A stretch of DNA of 64,000 nucleotides from Lutraria lutraria (taxonomy: Eukaryota; Mollusca; Bivalvia; Venerida; Mactridae). Position numbers and translations under genes: made by a program. The notes under the pieces are model-generated. The model was given only the letters and a program-made list of their open reading frames with translations. It was not told the origin of the DNA and made no database searches. This document shows, one piece after another, positions 21,401 to 36,400 of this stretch (its first letter is position 1; each line of letters opens with the position of its first letter). The DNA lies in NCBI GenBank assembly GCA_964023205.1, contig OZ026835.1, positions 41,327,083-41,391,082 on the forward strand, in the 5' to 3' direction.

Positions 21401-24400
21401 GCCAAACCAATGAGTACGATTTCATGGCCACTGCTAGGTCACAGGTTACAATCGCATAATCATTGAAAAAAGAAACATATCTATAAATTAGTATGAAATT
21501 GATAGACTAAATGAAATATTTTTTGATTAATGAAATTATTTATTTATTGACAATTGATTGCTTTGATTTTATTGATTGATATGAAAATTTTATAATGAAA
21601 TGTTTTTTTTTAAATTTAAGCCTATATGCCACTTTAGATTTTATAATGTCTGATGCAAAAAATGTCGAGATTTAGTTATATATGCACTTACGTTCATGGT
21701 TATATTTTGGTAACGCATGCGGTTAATAATATACACATATTTTCTGCATTATTGTGACCTTTTTTTCACCTTGTCAACATATAATACAATTGAGTACCAT
21801 TTACTCATTAGATAGTGTTCTGCTTGATCCAGAAACAGTAAGTATATGATGATAATCGAATATTTTAGAGTATATGTGACCTTATTTCAGTGATATAATA
21901 TTGGTAACGTGAATAATACCACATTTGATGATGAGTTTAACATTTCTACACTCTTGTTTACATTCTCTGTGCTTATAATCATAATTACAAAGCCTTTAAC
22001 ACAAATTATTTTGATCTCTTTGCGGTATTGAGTTAACTTTAAAATTTCAATTATGGTAACGCCCCAAAATGGCGGTAACAGAGTAAAGCCCCAACATCCA
22101 GATGGTAGACACTGGGATTTGGTAGGTCTTTTCATACACTTTCAGAAAAACATACTGTAGAAAAATGCCTCCGGGGGGGGAGGGGGGGTATTGGTGCCCC
22201 ATAGTCTATTAAGACTTGTGTCAAATTGAATCTATATCAAAGACTAGCAGACATTTACTTTACGAACTTAAAACAGGATGCTTACATTTATTTGTAAAGC
22301 CTTTGTTGGATGTCTATGTTAATCCAAACATTTTTGTTCAGATAAAATAGAACTGCATTAATATTTTGATGGGGTTTTATATCAACAATTCAGCTGACAA
22401 ATTTTGCAACATCGGGTGTTGGCAAACAGGGAAAATTACATGAAAGAGGCAAATTTGGGGATTAATCAACTGGGGAAAAAAACCTTATCTTTCAAGAGAA
22501 AGACGCTGACTTTAGGAGTCACTTTCTCAGTACCTCTGCCCCCCCTGCAGGCCATAGAAGATGCATTAGCTGTTTAATTGAGTTTTAAGCCCCTTTTCAA
22601 CAGTCAGAGTCCTATGAGGCAGACAGTTCACCTTACCATCATTCCTGGGAAGAACCAGTACTAGATTCCCATCCTCCGTAAGCAACCGTCTACCTTCTCA
22701 CGTCGGTAGCTTACAGCTGGGCCTGAACCCACAACCCTTTATCAGTGAGAGGTTACAGTGATTTGATGTCAGCGACCTTAACCACTCGATCACGGAGGCC
22801 AGTGAAGATGCACAAGCATGATGAAAATTCAAAATAAAGATCATAATATAGGGAAGGATTGTTATATGTTATTTTATAGCCATAATTCAACCATAGATTC
22901 CAATAACACAAAGATTTATCCATAATGAGAGTAAACTGTAATATTAAAACATTCTACAATTAAAATAATTCAATAAATACCTTAGCATCTTTCAAATTCT
23001 CAAAGTATGGAATACCAAGTTCATCCTTCTCGAATTTCACCAGTGTACAATAGCCATCAGTAGAGGATGCAACAAGCTGCCGACCATCAGACGACCTGTA
23101 AGTAAAGGTCGCCAGGGTAATTATTATTCATAGGTAAAAAACTAACTTCTTAAGCTTACTTGCCAGGGCAGATAGCTATCTCCTATATTTTGGTTGCCAA
23201 TCTAATAATTTCTACAAGATCAGATCATTGTACAGTCACACTCGTGATAGCGACCACCTCTGAATAAAGGCCACCCTGTGAAACATATCATTTAAAACTG
23301 GTCATTGATAATTTAGAACAAAATGACCTCCGAATAAGGGTCTGCTGTCAATTACATCCACAGTTTATGTTTCCCAAGGGTTGCCTTCGTTCAAAAGTTT
23401 GATGTTTCCAACAAGAGTTGTCTGCACCATTGCTCGACTATCCTCAGTGATTGATAATAAACAAATTTTGTCCATAAGACAATACCAATATCTATGTAGT
23501 ATTCCAGTTTTAAAAAGGCGACTGCAATAGCATTCCATGTTCTTCAAATAGTCAAGTTAAAAACTAACTTTAGAGAACAGTTGTAAGAGTAACAAACACA
23601 CAAATTGATTAAAAAAGATTTTCTTTTGTCAACAAAACATTTCACTCTTCAGTTTCCGATTTGATTATTAAGATAGGAGTGAAAGTATGGACTGGAGTTA
23701 CATACCACGACAGATCACTGAGTTGATGATAGTGTATGTTTGTTATGAATCCAAACGGTTGAGGTTGTTGAGTATCATATAAATGAATGGAATCTTCAGT
23801 TGCTACGGCAAATATGAGACGATATGGTAAACTGAAAAAAATACAACATAATTATCAATCTCACAAATTTTATATTAAACTCAATGCAGCTGAAATAATA
23901 AAAACAAGTCTGTTCCTGCGAGAAACGGAAATTCTGGCATATAAGTTTCTCCCCTGGTATGTTGTTGAACTATCTTCTCAAAGACTATGACAGATTCAAA
24001 CTTTAAGCTACAATAATACAGCTTTTTTTGGTACTTCCAGCAATATTATGCGAGATAGCAAATTGGAGAAGTTGCTCAGCAAGTAGTACAAAATGTTACT
24101 TCAATTGTAAACAATCCATTGTAAATATGAGGCACCAAAAGACGTGAGCAAAACCAATACGACAAGAAGTACTAACAAAAATGTATCATCTAAAAGCACA
24201 AATCTTATACATCAGAAAAAAAACATGCAAAAAATATCTATTATTAAGAAGTCTGTACCCACCAAAAAAGTGATTTATTTTTCTCCCATTCCTTCACATC
24301 CTCCTCTGATTCCTTCGTCCCTATTTATGAAAAAAACATACTTATTAACAGATTAAGTTGGATGATAGAAATAAGATAATAATGTTCTCCTTTTTATAAG

Positions 24401-27400
24401 CAATGAGGAAAACACTGATATGCCTGAGGTTTAGCAGCTTTGCTTAATCTCGGACTGACAGACAAGACATCTGACAATAACTATTACAGTATAACCTCCC
24501 GAAACGGCACCTCTGAGGAGCGGCAACCTCCGAGAAGCTGCAATTTTATTTCCCCCCGTTCGTTTTCACTCTTATTTTAACCTCCGTGGAGCGGTAAGCG
24601 GCCATCCAAATTGTTTCCCCTTTGTATGATTTTACCTCTGAGAAGCGACAGGTGTGTTTTTACAACGACATATTCACACGTTTACATAATTTCATACGAT
24701 GTTGTTTTCTATTGTTCACACCATTAGGGGATTATAATTATTATCGGTTCATCGGAGTAACCACAGCTGATCGCCCGGAGGTGCACGTAAATTAGCGACA
24801 GTCTATGGGATCAGTTTGACAATTTGAGACAATAACACCGTACATACATGCACTTGATGAGATGTTTAAAACTTATCAAAGTGGTTATTAATAATTGCAA
24901 ATGAAATATCATATCGCACGTGTACACACTGTTTAGTGTGCAATATGACATAATTTAGAGATTTTCATATTTGGAATAGGTATTTTTGTATCTAATCAAC
25001 AGTGTTATTTAATTAATCCCACGTTTATATAGCAAAACTGTTACGAGTAGACCTAATCTCAAAACGGCAGCAGGGATTTTTTGGGGCGATTTTATAGCCA
25101 AAATTCGGTCATATTCCCAATAGGATCTTTTTTTCCCAATTCAGACAAAAATTCCCAATAAAAAAAAAGTTCATTAACATCACTATTGGTAGTAAATACC
25201 TTATTCTGCTACTGTTCTATGGGAGAATAAGTAGAATTAGTTGAACATTGCAAAAATTGTAGTTATACATTTTTCCCAATTTCAATTAAAACACCACGAA
25301 TATTCCCAATTCCAAGGGTATGGGTCATATTCCCAAAATACCGAGAAACAAGAGGGCCACGATGGCCCTTTATCACTCACCTGAGAACAAAGGCCAATAA
25401 ATAATGACCAGGTAATATAGTTTCCAACTCGTAAAACTCATTTTTACGTAAATTTTGAGATCAAAACCAACAATATACTGGTATAATACTGTTAAACAAG
25501 CTAAAACGTAGCAAATTTTCTAATCCAAGGGCCCATAACTCTTGAAGTTGTGGTCCAATTCCACCCATAACTGGCATTGTCCAAAACCATAAGGTCATAC
25601 ACATTCATTGTAAATATGATTAGGATCGGTGAATAAATGAAGGCGCTAGAGTGTAAACATGCTAAAATATAGCAAATTTTCAAAGTCAAGGGCCCATAAC
25701 TCTTGAAATTCTGGTCCGATTCCGCCCATAATCGAACTGTCCAAGATCTTTTGGTTATACACATTTACTGAAAATATTATTAGGATTGGTCAAATAAATG
25801 AATGCACTAGAGTGTAAACAAACTCAAATATAGCAAATTTTCTAAGTCAAGGGCCCATAACTCTTGAAGTTCTGGTCCGATTTTGCCCATAATCATACTT
25901 GTCCAAGATCTTTTGGTTATACACATTTACTGAAAATATTATTAGGATTGGTGAATAAATGAAGGCGCTAGAGTGTAAACAAACTCAAATATAGCAAATT
26001 TTCTAAGTCAAGGGCCCATAACTCTTGAAGTTGTGGTCCAATTCCACCCATAACTGGACTTGTCCAAAACCATAAGGTCATACACATTCATTGTAAATAT
26101 GATTAGGATCGGTGAATAAATGAAGGTACTAAGGTGTAAACAAGCTAAAATATAGCAAATTTTCAAAGTCAAGGGCCCATAACTCTTGGAAGTTCTGGTC
26201 CGATTCCGCCCATAATCGAACTGTCCAAGATCTTTTGGTTATACACATTTACTGAAAATATGATTAGGATTGGTCAAATAAATGAATGCACTAGAGTGTA
26301 AACAAACTCAAATATAGCAAATTTTCTAAGTCAAGGGCCCATAACTCTAGAAGTTCTGGTCCGATTTTGCCCATAATCATACTTGTCCAAGATCTTTTGG
26401 TTATACACATTTACTGAAAATATTATTAGGATTGGTGAATAAATGAAGGCGCTAGAGTGTAAACAAGCTAAATGTAGCAAATTTTGTAATTCAAGGGCCC
26501 ATAACTCTAGAAGTTATTGTCTGATTTTGCCCATAATCAAACTTAGCTGAGACATTGTGGCCATATACATTGTGAGCAAGTTTAATCACGATTCGTTAAG
26601 AGCTGCAGTTGCTATAGTGTAAACAAACTAATTGTGGACGTACGCCGGACATTCAACGATCCTAAAAGCTCACCTGATGAATCAGGTGAGCTAAAAACCC
26701 TGGGCAGAAATTTAAGAAAAACGTGATAATGTACAGTCAACAGTCTATGAATGACAGTCTAAAACTACCGAACCTCCGCAGAGGACATTATACTGTATGC
26801 CCCTGCATCCTTTGATACCGGGGGGAATAAAAACTTGAGAAAAAGAAATTATCGGCCAGTTCATTTAATTCAGGGTTCCCACAAATTTCTGCTGGAAAAA
26901 TTCCAGACTTTTTCCCGACTTTTTCAAGTTTTTTTTGTAAAATTCCAGGTTTTTCAGTCAAGGATATCTATACATTTTTCAAACCTTTTGCAGGCTCAGA
27001 AGGGGAGAGACATCATTATGTGATGCATGTTTGTAAATTGCATTCTGATAAACTGTATAAAAGGCATACTGAAACATTGGTTTGTGTTTCTAGTTTCCTA
27101 GAGATCACACTTATGTTATTCTGTCTAGCAAAACATTGAAGTCCTCTCCCCAAGTTACATAACTGTAAACATACTTAATGTCGGTCCATGCAGACCATGC
27201 TGCTGGCTTTAATCACTTTGGAGAAAAGGCAAAATAACTGACTTTTTTACACACAGTCAAAATCTGTAATGTGTCTGCTGGCCAAAGAAATGAAGTCCTC
27301 TCAATGTCAATTTGGACTAATAATGTAAATGCACAAACGGTGTTCACGATTGATGTATTTAGTCTGCAGACGGAATCATCGGAACCAAGTATTTTGACTT

Positions 27401-30400
27401 CAAAGTCAGACTTTTCAAATGAGTTGCGTACTGAAGACCGGCTAGATCGCTGTAGCTAATGTTCACATCAGTTATTGACAGCGTAGTTACATCAATTCTA
27501 AGCGAACTGACGTCAATTTCTTGCCTAAAAAGGCTTCGCACTAATTAATGCAGACATCGTGATTGTTCATTGTCAAGTAAACGTTTACAAAACGGTCCCG
27601 TTTTATTTACATGTTATGACAACAACTCCACTATTTCGTACTCAAACCGCTTCGTACCTTTTTCCCGACTTTTTCCCGATTTTGAACGGATATTGTTAAA
27701 ATCACGGCATTTTCACGACCGGGAATAGAATTTTCGTAATTCCCGACTTTTCCCCGTTTTCCCGGTAGCGTGGGAACCCTGTTAATTAGTATAAATGTAT
27801 ACTGATTTCTCGATGTAACAATATTGTTGATATGAAATAAAATAAGTCAATGACAACCCTTGCATAAAGCAAGAATGGTTTCTCTTGAGAATTACTGTAA
27901 TTCATTTTTCAGGAGAATCAATACTACGAAATAGTAAGGAAAAGTTCCGAAACTTTAAGACTAATCTCCCTTAGACCCATCTGGGATCCCTCAGACACAT
28001 CAATTCATTACATACCATTATCTGTTACACCTCCTGTACTCCTGAGTTGAAACTTCATAGGACAACATCTAACAGCTATAGTTACTTTATCTGGACTGGG
28101 TAAATAAATTGCAGGTCTGAAAAATACACCACTTATATAATCAATTGAATGAAAAATATATATTAAGGTAATTAGAACTAAGGAGTAGTCTGATACAAAT
28201 TATGGGTTTAAAGACAAATTACAACATGACAAAAATTTTCATTTCTTTACAAAAATGTTAAGTTACAATAAAAACTACGAATAGTATGTATTGGATTATA
28301 TACTTCAGACAGACAATACACTTTACATTTCAGATTCCGGATATGTTACGAAAAATCAACAAGAGGGCCAAGATGGCTCTTTATCGCTCACCTGAGAACA
28401 AAGTCACAATAATTAATGACCAGATAATATAGTTTCCAACTCGTATAACCCATTTTTATGTAGATTTTGAGATCAAAACCAACAATGAAGGTATAATACT
28501 GTTAAACAAGCTAAAACGTAGCATATTTTCTAATCCAAGGGCCCATAACTCTTGAAGTTCTGGTCCGATTCCACCCATAACTTACCCTGTCTAATACCGT
28601 AAGGTCATAAACATTCATTGTAAAAATGATTAGGATCATTGAATAAATGAATGCGCTAGAGTGTAAACAAGCTAAAATATAGCAAATTTTCTAAGTCAAG
28701 GGCCCATAACTCTTGAAGTTGTCCAAGATCTTTTGGTTATACTCATTTACTGAAAATATTATTAGGATCAGTGAATAAATGAAGGCGCTAGAGTGTAAAC
28801 AACCTAATATATAGCAAATTTTCAAAGTCAAGGGCCCATAACTCTTGAAATTCTGGTCCAATCCTGCCCTTAATCAAACTTGTCCAAGATCTTTTGGTTA
28901 TACACATTTACTGAAAATATGATTAGGATTGGTGAATAAATAAAGGTGCTAGAGTGTAAACAAGCTAAATATAGCAAATTTTGTAATTCAAGGGCTTATA
29001 ACTCTAGAAGTTATTGTCCGATTTTGCCCATAATCGAACTTAGCCGAGACATTGTGGCCATATACATTGTGAGCAAGTTTAATCACGATTCGTTAAGAGC
29101 TGCGGATGCTAGAGTGTAAACAAACTAATTGTGGACGGACGATGGACGCCGGACATTCAACGATCCTAAAGAATCAGGTGAGCTAAAAAGCTTTCTACAA
29201 ACTTGTATTATAACAATAAAATGTCATACACAAGATCATTTTTTGCAAAAAAATTCTAACAGTACTTTTTAATAATATTTTTACTTCAAGATTTCATGTC
29301 AAATGAAAAACATTTCAATGTTATTCTAGGATACAGTACGGTTCGGGTGATTTGTCAGATTTTCGCGAATCGCCGCGGAATTAAATTCGCGCTAAGCCAC
29401 AGGTAGATCGCTTCAACGCAGCGATTTGAATTTTGGCCATCGCGTTCAGAGCGACGATGACCGTCACCACTGAAGGGCAATAATTCGCGGTGGATTGCGG
29501 CGACGATCGCTCAACCCGGTGATACGCGATGTCGCCTCTTTAGTTTACCTAAAACTTACAAATTTCTTGTAAATAACACTGTTATTCACACAGTCTTCAC
29601 AAAAAACTTTTTTAAGCACCGGACATTCGGTCCAGTGAAAATGCAAACATTACCGGACCGAATAAACATTTAGTGGACCGAATAAGTATACACAAAGTTT
29701 CATAAGTTGGAACAAGATTTATCAATTTTATTCTCTGCAAATTGTATAAAGCAAGGAAGACATGGTCTGATGACATTTCCATGGCCTCATCACTATCATA
29801 ATCTTCAAAATAATCACTGTCTGAATCATCTGAGTCACTAATGCTCTGTAAAGAAAAAAAGGAAATAAAATACAAAAAGAACTTTAAAGTAAGAAATTGA
29901 AATTTAAAAAGAGAAAATGCATATACTGATGGTATCAGATTTTGTAAAGTATTCATACCTTGAAGGGTGTGCACTGTACATCACTATTACATTGACATTT
30001 CATGTGTCTGGTCTGGTCTCATCAACTAAGATGGGTGATTGAGTTTGAGATGTACTAGTCGCAGTGCGGTTATACTGAAGGCGCCTACTTCTACCAGATG
30101 GTGTAACCTGTTCAATGCATAAATACACACTTATGATTAGTGTTAAGGTTTGACAAGCATTTTGTGACATGTTTTCATTTCTTGTTCAAAGTACTTTACT
30201 ATTAATTCTACATGGAGCACTAGGTTCTGAAGGTAACTTATGCATTCTAATTTTTGAGTTTATAATATACATTTAGCTTCAAAATCATACCATCCACTCC
30301 TGGATTGCTTCTTTAGGATTGAAGTCTTCAACAGATGGCGACTAGAGGTGAACAAGCATTAAGTCATTGAATGTTTCAGTACCAATCCTACCCCTTCGTT

Positions 30401-33400
30401 TCGTCTTGAGTAGTTTCATAGAACTGAATGTAGTTTCATTCTTCACAGAAGTGGGTGGCAATGACCTTAACAGATCAATACAACTGGGTATCATCACTAA
30501 ACCTTGGTCCTTTGTGGTTCTAAATGCCTCTTCCCACAGGAGTTCCCCAGTGACAAGCTTGTTTCCAACCCTAAAACATGCATTTAAAATTGCATGCACA
30601 TAGATGAAATATAGTATTATATAGTTACTGTAATTGTAAATGATCTTTATACTTAATAGCTTTGATAAATCTAAGAACACTTATGAGCATAATATCTACA
30701 GTGTAATCTGTTTAAAACAACTTACTTTTTGTACAATAACTGTTTTAAAAGGGACCACTCATCTAATAAAGAGGACAGCTGATCTTCGCCAGACTGAGGC
30801 AGAATGGCACCAAACTGTGCCTGAAGACACCTTACTTCTTCAACACCATAGTCTATAAAATTAAAGTTTTGTTTATCAAGACTTAATAAAAGCGTAACTA
30901 GGAGAATGTGTAAAAGAAGTTGTTTTAACACTGTAATGAAACAATTAAATATGTACTGAAATAAAGAATATTCACAATACCTTGATTAATAGTGGAACTG
31001 ATTTTATTTTCATTAATTGTTTATATGGAAAAATACTAATTAACCTTAAACTCTAAAGACATGGGCATAATTACAACAAAGAAAATTCAACATGTATTAA
31101 CTGTAACAAAAATAGCAAACCAAAAAAAAACATGCAGGCAGAAACAGAAACAGCTGAACAGAGGTGCCTGTAACATAAACTGGGTCAAATTTTTAACCTT
31201 TAATACAGTCTGATCCCAGGGCAGGCCAATTATTAAAGCTACTAATCATGCTGGCTTCAACTATGAGCGCATGATCTGGGGGAACCGTGTCTCAATACAC
31301 TGTATAAGCTTGTCAATCAATTCATTTGTTGCTTTGGACTTATGACCTTTAAAGGACAAGGTCATGCTCTCATATTCTCCTGATTGGAGAACAGTCAACA
31401 CATCTGGATTCTCTCTGTGATAAAATAGTATTTATGCCACAATATAATACAAGATAATGTATAGTATACTTAAGTAAATAAATTATTTAAGCCAGAAATG
31501 TGTCAAAAGAATATGGATATTGCCGATCAGGTTAGTATATGTTAGAAAAAAAAACATAAATAGAAAAATTCGACCGATTTTCAAACTAAACATATACAGT
31601 AAATCTTGCTCATGCGACCACATGTATTAAGCGACCTTTTTCTTAAGCGACCACTTCAAAATCCCCCCGAGCATTTTTGCACTATGTTTTTAATGTATTA
31701 AGGGACCTTTGCTCAACGTCAAACACGTTAATTCCAATAGATTGTTAATTGTAAACACAGACACAATAAACACGTGACGAACATGTGAAAATCAAAGGCC
31801 TGAAGGCCTGAAATGAGATGAATTTTGTGATGCAGGGATATCACTGAGTCGATACAAAGTTTAAAACTGTATCAATAATTCTGAACGAAACAAGGACCTA
31901 GTACTGTTAATTTAATCAAATATTAAAGTTCAAGAATCATATTGCCAGTTTAACCCTTTACTTCATAGCCCCCTAGTCAATATACATACTGTAACTTGGT
32001 ACACTGTCTTCATACAGGCTGTTGGGAAATGGTACTGTTTTGACACATGTCTACTTGTTCACTGGTTTATTATACTAAATATTAATCCCATCAAATTATA
32101 GTGAATATAAAAGTTGTTCTTACTTCAGTAACCTATTTTATGGTGTAATTTTTGTAACTGTGGGATAAATATTAAAAGAAATCAAGGGTAACAAAAATTG
32201 CAAAAAAAATCTGTCAGCCTATTTTTGCCTTTTCTGATTTTTTTTCTATTGACACCTGGTCATTTTATCACTTCATTGTAATGCTAAACTAGAACTGTCA
32301 CAGAGGTGACTAATAACCCCGCCGCCGCTTTGACACTAAGTTCAAGGGAACATAACTCTGCAATGAGTGGATCACTGGGTATGAAAAGTATGTCTTGAAC
32401 ATCTACATTTAATATTGATAATATATTTCAAGTTTCAATTCAATCTCTTGAAAAACGTGGAAGTAGTTTGCTCCAGAAAGTAAGAGTGTCATTGTACACT
32501 ATATGGCTAAGTTCAAGGGCACATAACTCTGTAATGAGTGAATCGCTGGGAATGAATATTGTGTTTTGCACGAGTACATTTCATAGTGATAATATATTTC
32601 AAGTTTCAATTCCATCCCTTGAAAAATGTGATAGTAGTTTGCTCCACAAAGTAATAGTGCAATTTTACAGTATATGGTTATGTTCAAGGGCACATTACTC
32701 TGGAATGAGTGAATCGCTTGGCATGAAAATTGTGTCTTGCACGAGTACACTTCATGGTGATAAAATATTTCAAGTTTCAATTCCATCCCTTGAAAAATGT
32801 GGAAGTAGTTCGCTCCACAAACTAAGAGTGCCATTCTACACTATATGGCTAAGTTCAAGAGGACATAACTCTGGAATGAGTGAATTGCTGGGAATTGAAA
32901 ATTGTGTCTTGCACATCTACACTTCATAATGATAACATATTTCAAGTTTCATAGCAACTGCTTAAAGAATGTGAAAGTAGTTCGCTCCATAAACTTTTGA
33001 TATTTTAAGCTGACGGACCGACCGACCAACTGACCGAGAGTGACTCCAATATACCCCCTCCCAAACTTTGTTTGTGGGGGTATAATAATGATTTATGAAT
33101 TAAGCCAAATTTATTGTATTTAATTTATCTTACTTGCTATGCAAAAATGTATGATGCTAGGCAAATATCTAGGGCAATATAATGTGTACAAACTGACACA
33201 AAGTCCGTGTTTTTTCCTCATCCTTTTTCCATTTGCTATTTACTATGAGACATACAATAAAAAATCTTAAAGCAAGAATTGTTATTGCGAACTCCTTGGG
33301 CTGTAAAAATCAATACTTTACACTCAAGATTAAATAAATGTGCAAAGGTGAAACTTGGCTCGGTGCCAGTGATTGGTGCCAGTGATTGACAGTGCACGTT

Positions 33401-36400
33401 CAGGAATTTATGTCCAGCGATCAAGGTCATCGTGACCCAGACGGAGTGTCTGATAAATGTGGCAAGTTCAAAGGATGTTTTTAAAACAATCAGAGGATGT
33501 GAAAGTGTACCAAAGTACAAAAAAACTTTGACCTAGTTGATCATAATTTGGCATGTTAAATGTGGTGGACTATGTTTTTGACTGATCTTCAATTGCAAGT
33601 TCAAATAATTAGCACGTGCTAGATAAAAAATATTGGAAGGGAGTCATAAAACACCAAGGTGACGCATTATTTTGATAATTATATACTGGAAGTGTTCTGC
33701 TGACTTAATTCCATTGATGTCTGCATCGATTAACACCGAACTCGTTATATATGTTTTTAATTGTTTTTCACACGTATTCGCGGCGAGTCTTTGTGATTTG
33801 AATATTATTTTACATCAAAGATGAGTAAAGCGGCCGTATGCATCAAATTTGTTTACGGATAAAGGATAATATTTACGTATGTTTCGACAAATCTCCTATC
33901 ATAATTCATGTCAAAATGAACCGTGTGCTTGCAGACTTCTGTGTTCATGATACGTCGAGTGATCGGTGCATGACTCGTTTTGTGTTTACATGGTATTTAC
34001 AACATTTACAGAATAATAGACGAAATAGTTTTGTTCATGGAATATTGGAAATTATAATTTTTGGAATAAAAATTCGGCGATATTTCGAAGGGAAAGGTAT
34101 CTGTTTAGGTTGAACAACGAATTGATTTAATTGGTAGTGTCATATATTGTTCTTCAATAAATAAGTCCCACCCACGAGAAGATTAAATCCGATTTGGAAA
34201 TTTGTCACACGTGTCAGCTGTAAAAACAATGCGGCACCATAAAACTCCGGGTGACATTAAAATTTGATAATAAATAGGGAACCATACTGTTAGCCAACTT
34301 AATCCCATTGATGGCCACATCAATTAGCACATATTTTTGTTAATTGAATGAACTTGTCATATACTTCTTTGTCAATGTTCGTTGAAATATATGCATTGAT
34401 TATCAATTTCCTTGCTTTTACTTTCAGCAGCTGAAATACACACTTTTTATTAAACCTCGTGTCAAAATGATACCAGGTACTTTTGACTTGACCTAAAGTA
34501 GATTATACTAAGCTAAAAATAGAAAATCAATAATTGCGCAGTACTTAACGCTCTGTTAGCGAGTTAGTATGTAAAACAACGATGACCAATGAAGTGTCCG
34601 ATAGAGTGTGTATCCTAAACGCTAAAAATAGAAAATCGATATAGTAACAGCTTCTATGGTATTTGCTTGGTGACTGTGTGTGGATGAGTGTTTGAACTGC
34701 GTGCAGTATTGCTCTGTTAGCATAGCGAGTAACGAAAAAGACTGAAAAAATGTAGTACGAAGCGCTCCCTAAGACTACTATTGAGAGCAGTGCAGTGTTG
34801 AAATTCATAGTCTGCGTGATCGCTATATGAGAAGAATTTACAAGTAAATTCATCTCATAAACATGACCGTAATCACTCGTGTATGCATAGAGCACTTGGG
34901 TGTAGGACGCAGGTAAGATACGTATTGTATCAGTGGAAATGCTTGTGAAAATTATTTTATTATTATTAGCAAAATAAATGACAAAAGACATCAACAAAAA
35001 AAACGCGCCATTTTTGTTTACAGTATTTGTGTTACGTAAGTATTACGAAAACGTGATAATGACTTTTGTATCAAAACACTAATTAATTTCTCAACCCAAG
35101 AATTCATACTTCCCAACACCTTGAGGGTATCTTAATTAACGGCACGATCTGCAACATTCGTTATTGATTTTCAAACTCGCGTCTTCGGCAACAAAATCCA
35201 CGAAAAGTACGGGATCTTACGGGTTTTTAGACTATCGCTATGAAAACGACTTACTTCCCTTGTTTCATATTTGACAAATTTCTTCACTGGTAAATAAATA
35301 AATTCAGTTTGTATTGTTTTGTCACGGATAAAATGGACCGATCTTTGCACCAATGTATAAGACCAGGGTCACTCAAAAGACCCTGATAAGACACAATAGA
35401 TTTTCAGACACGATTTTTTATTTAAAAACATGTTAAAAACGAGTGAAAAATCGTACCGTAATGGAATATTGTAGTCATAAAACAATATGTGATATGTCAT
35501 CAACGATGCATTTCATTTCAAATAGTACAATATATAATGGTACATATGCTTTATTTCACCATTGCTATTCATTTCCCCTACTTTTTGCCTCATCACTAAT
35601 GTGTTTCATTGGTGATCTTTCTATAAGGTACTCTTATGTTTTCCATGAACAAGGTAAATTACCGAAATAAATTATTTAAATAAACCTGGATTTTCATTGC
35701 ATAATTATCATAATAACTTTTATTTGTAACACAGTTGAACACCCACTCACAATAAAAGTGCTCTGCAGCAAACAGTACATGCATGAAAGTCAGAAATGTT
35801 ACAAGGATACTGGTACTTTAGGTATAGTTCAACTATCGGAAACTTCAAGTTTTTGTATTAAGAGACCGTTGTATTAAGAGACCGCTTTTGGTCTTTCCCT
35901 TGGGCGGTCGCTTAATACAAAATTGACTGTATTTCAAAATTTATACAGGTGTCTATCAAAAACTGAAGACGAAATGCTCTCATGTCACTTGTAAGTGCAA
36001 CAAAATTACCTTATCTGATGGGACTTTAAGACTTCTAAAGTGGCATGTACTCGGGCATAGGCATCAGCAAGGCTCAGTTCACTTTTCTGCAGCACTAGAG
36101 ATAGCTTTTGCAATACACCAACTACATCCTGTAAATTGAAAGTGGAATGTATTTATTATTTGTTGTTGTATTCTAGTATGAAAAATATTTTTATCATATG
36201 TGCAATAAATTATTTGACTTCAATACTGTGATAGCATTAGCTTAGTTTATTTATTATATAAATATTAACAATGTATTCAATATTTTTCTTGTAACAAAAT
36301 TATGCAGTTCATTCTCCTTTGAAGAGCATTTACATACCTTGAGTTTAAGCATAAATACAACAACGTGTCCATCTGTAGCCAACTTGGCCAAACCCTCGGC

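Larger units (their letters stand above)
31597..35929. mobile_element. Inner Tigger-like element, 4.3 kb, inside the hAT intron
   Basis: Left TA|CAGTAAATCTTGCTC...GTATTAAGCGACC, right GGTCGCTTAATACAAAATTGACTG|TA. Interior is not transposase; it is filled by the 31.8-34.9 kb repeat that recurs at 52.2 kb. Confidence 0.7.

Noticed and set aside
29612..29974. 120-codon minus-strand ORF as a separate gene
   Set aside because: The acidic part ([19 protein letters not shown]) is better explained as the last exon of the hAT transposase; the ORF upstream of the TTTACAG acceptor is intronic.
32468..32929. 153-codon plus-strand ORF with internal repeats
   Set aside because: It is a translation of the tandem units of a hairpin element (repeated [19 protein letters not shown] blocks); the reverse strand is equally open, and no start context or splice evidence exists.
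34545..34997. 150-codon minus-strand ORF
   Set aside because: Lies within the dispersed repeat; copy B does not keep it and composition looks like AT-rich chance frame.
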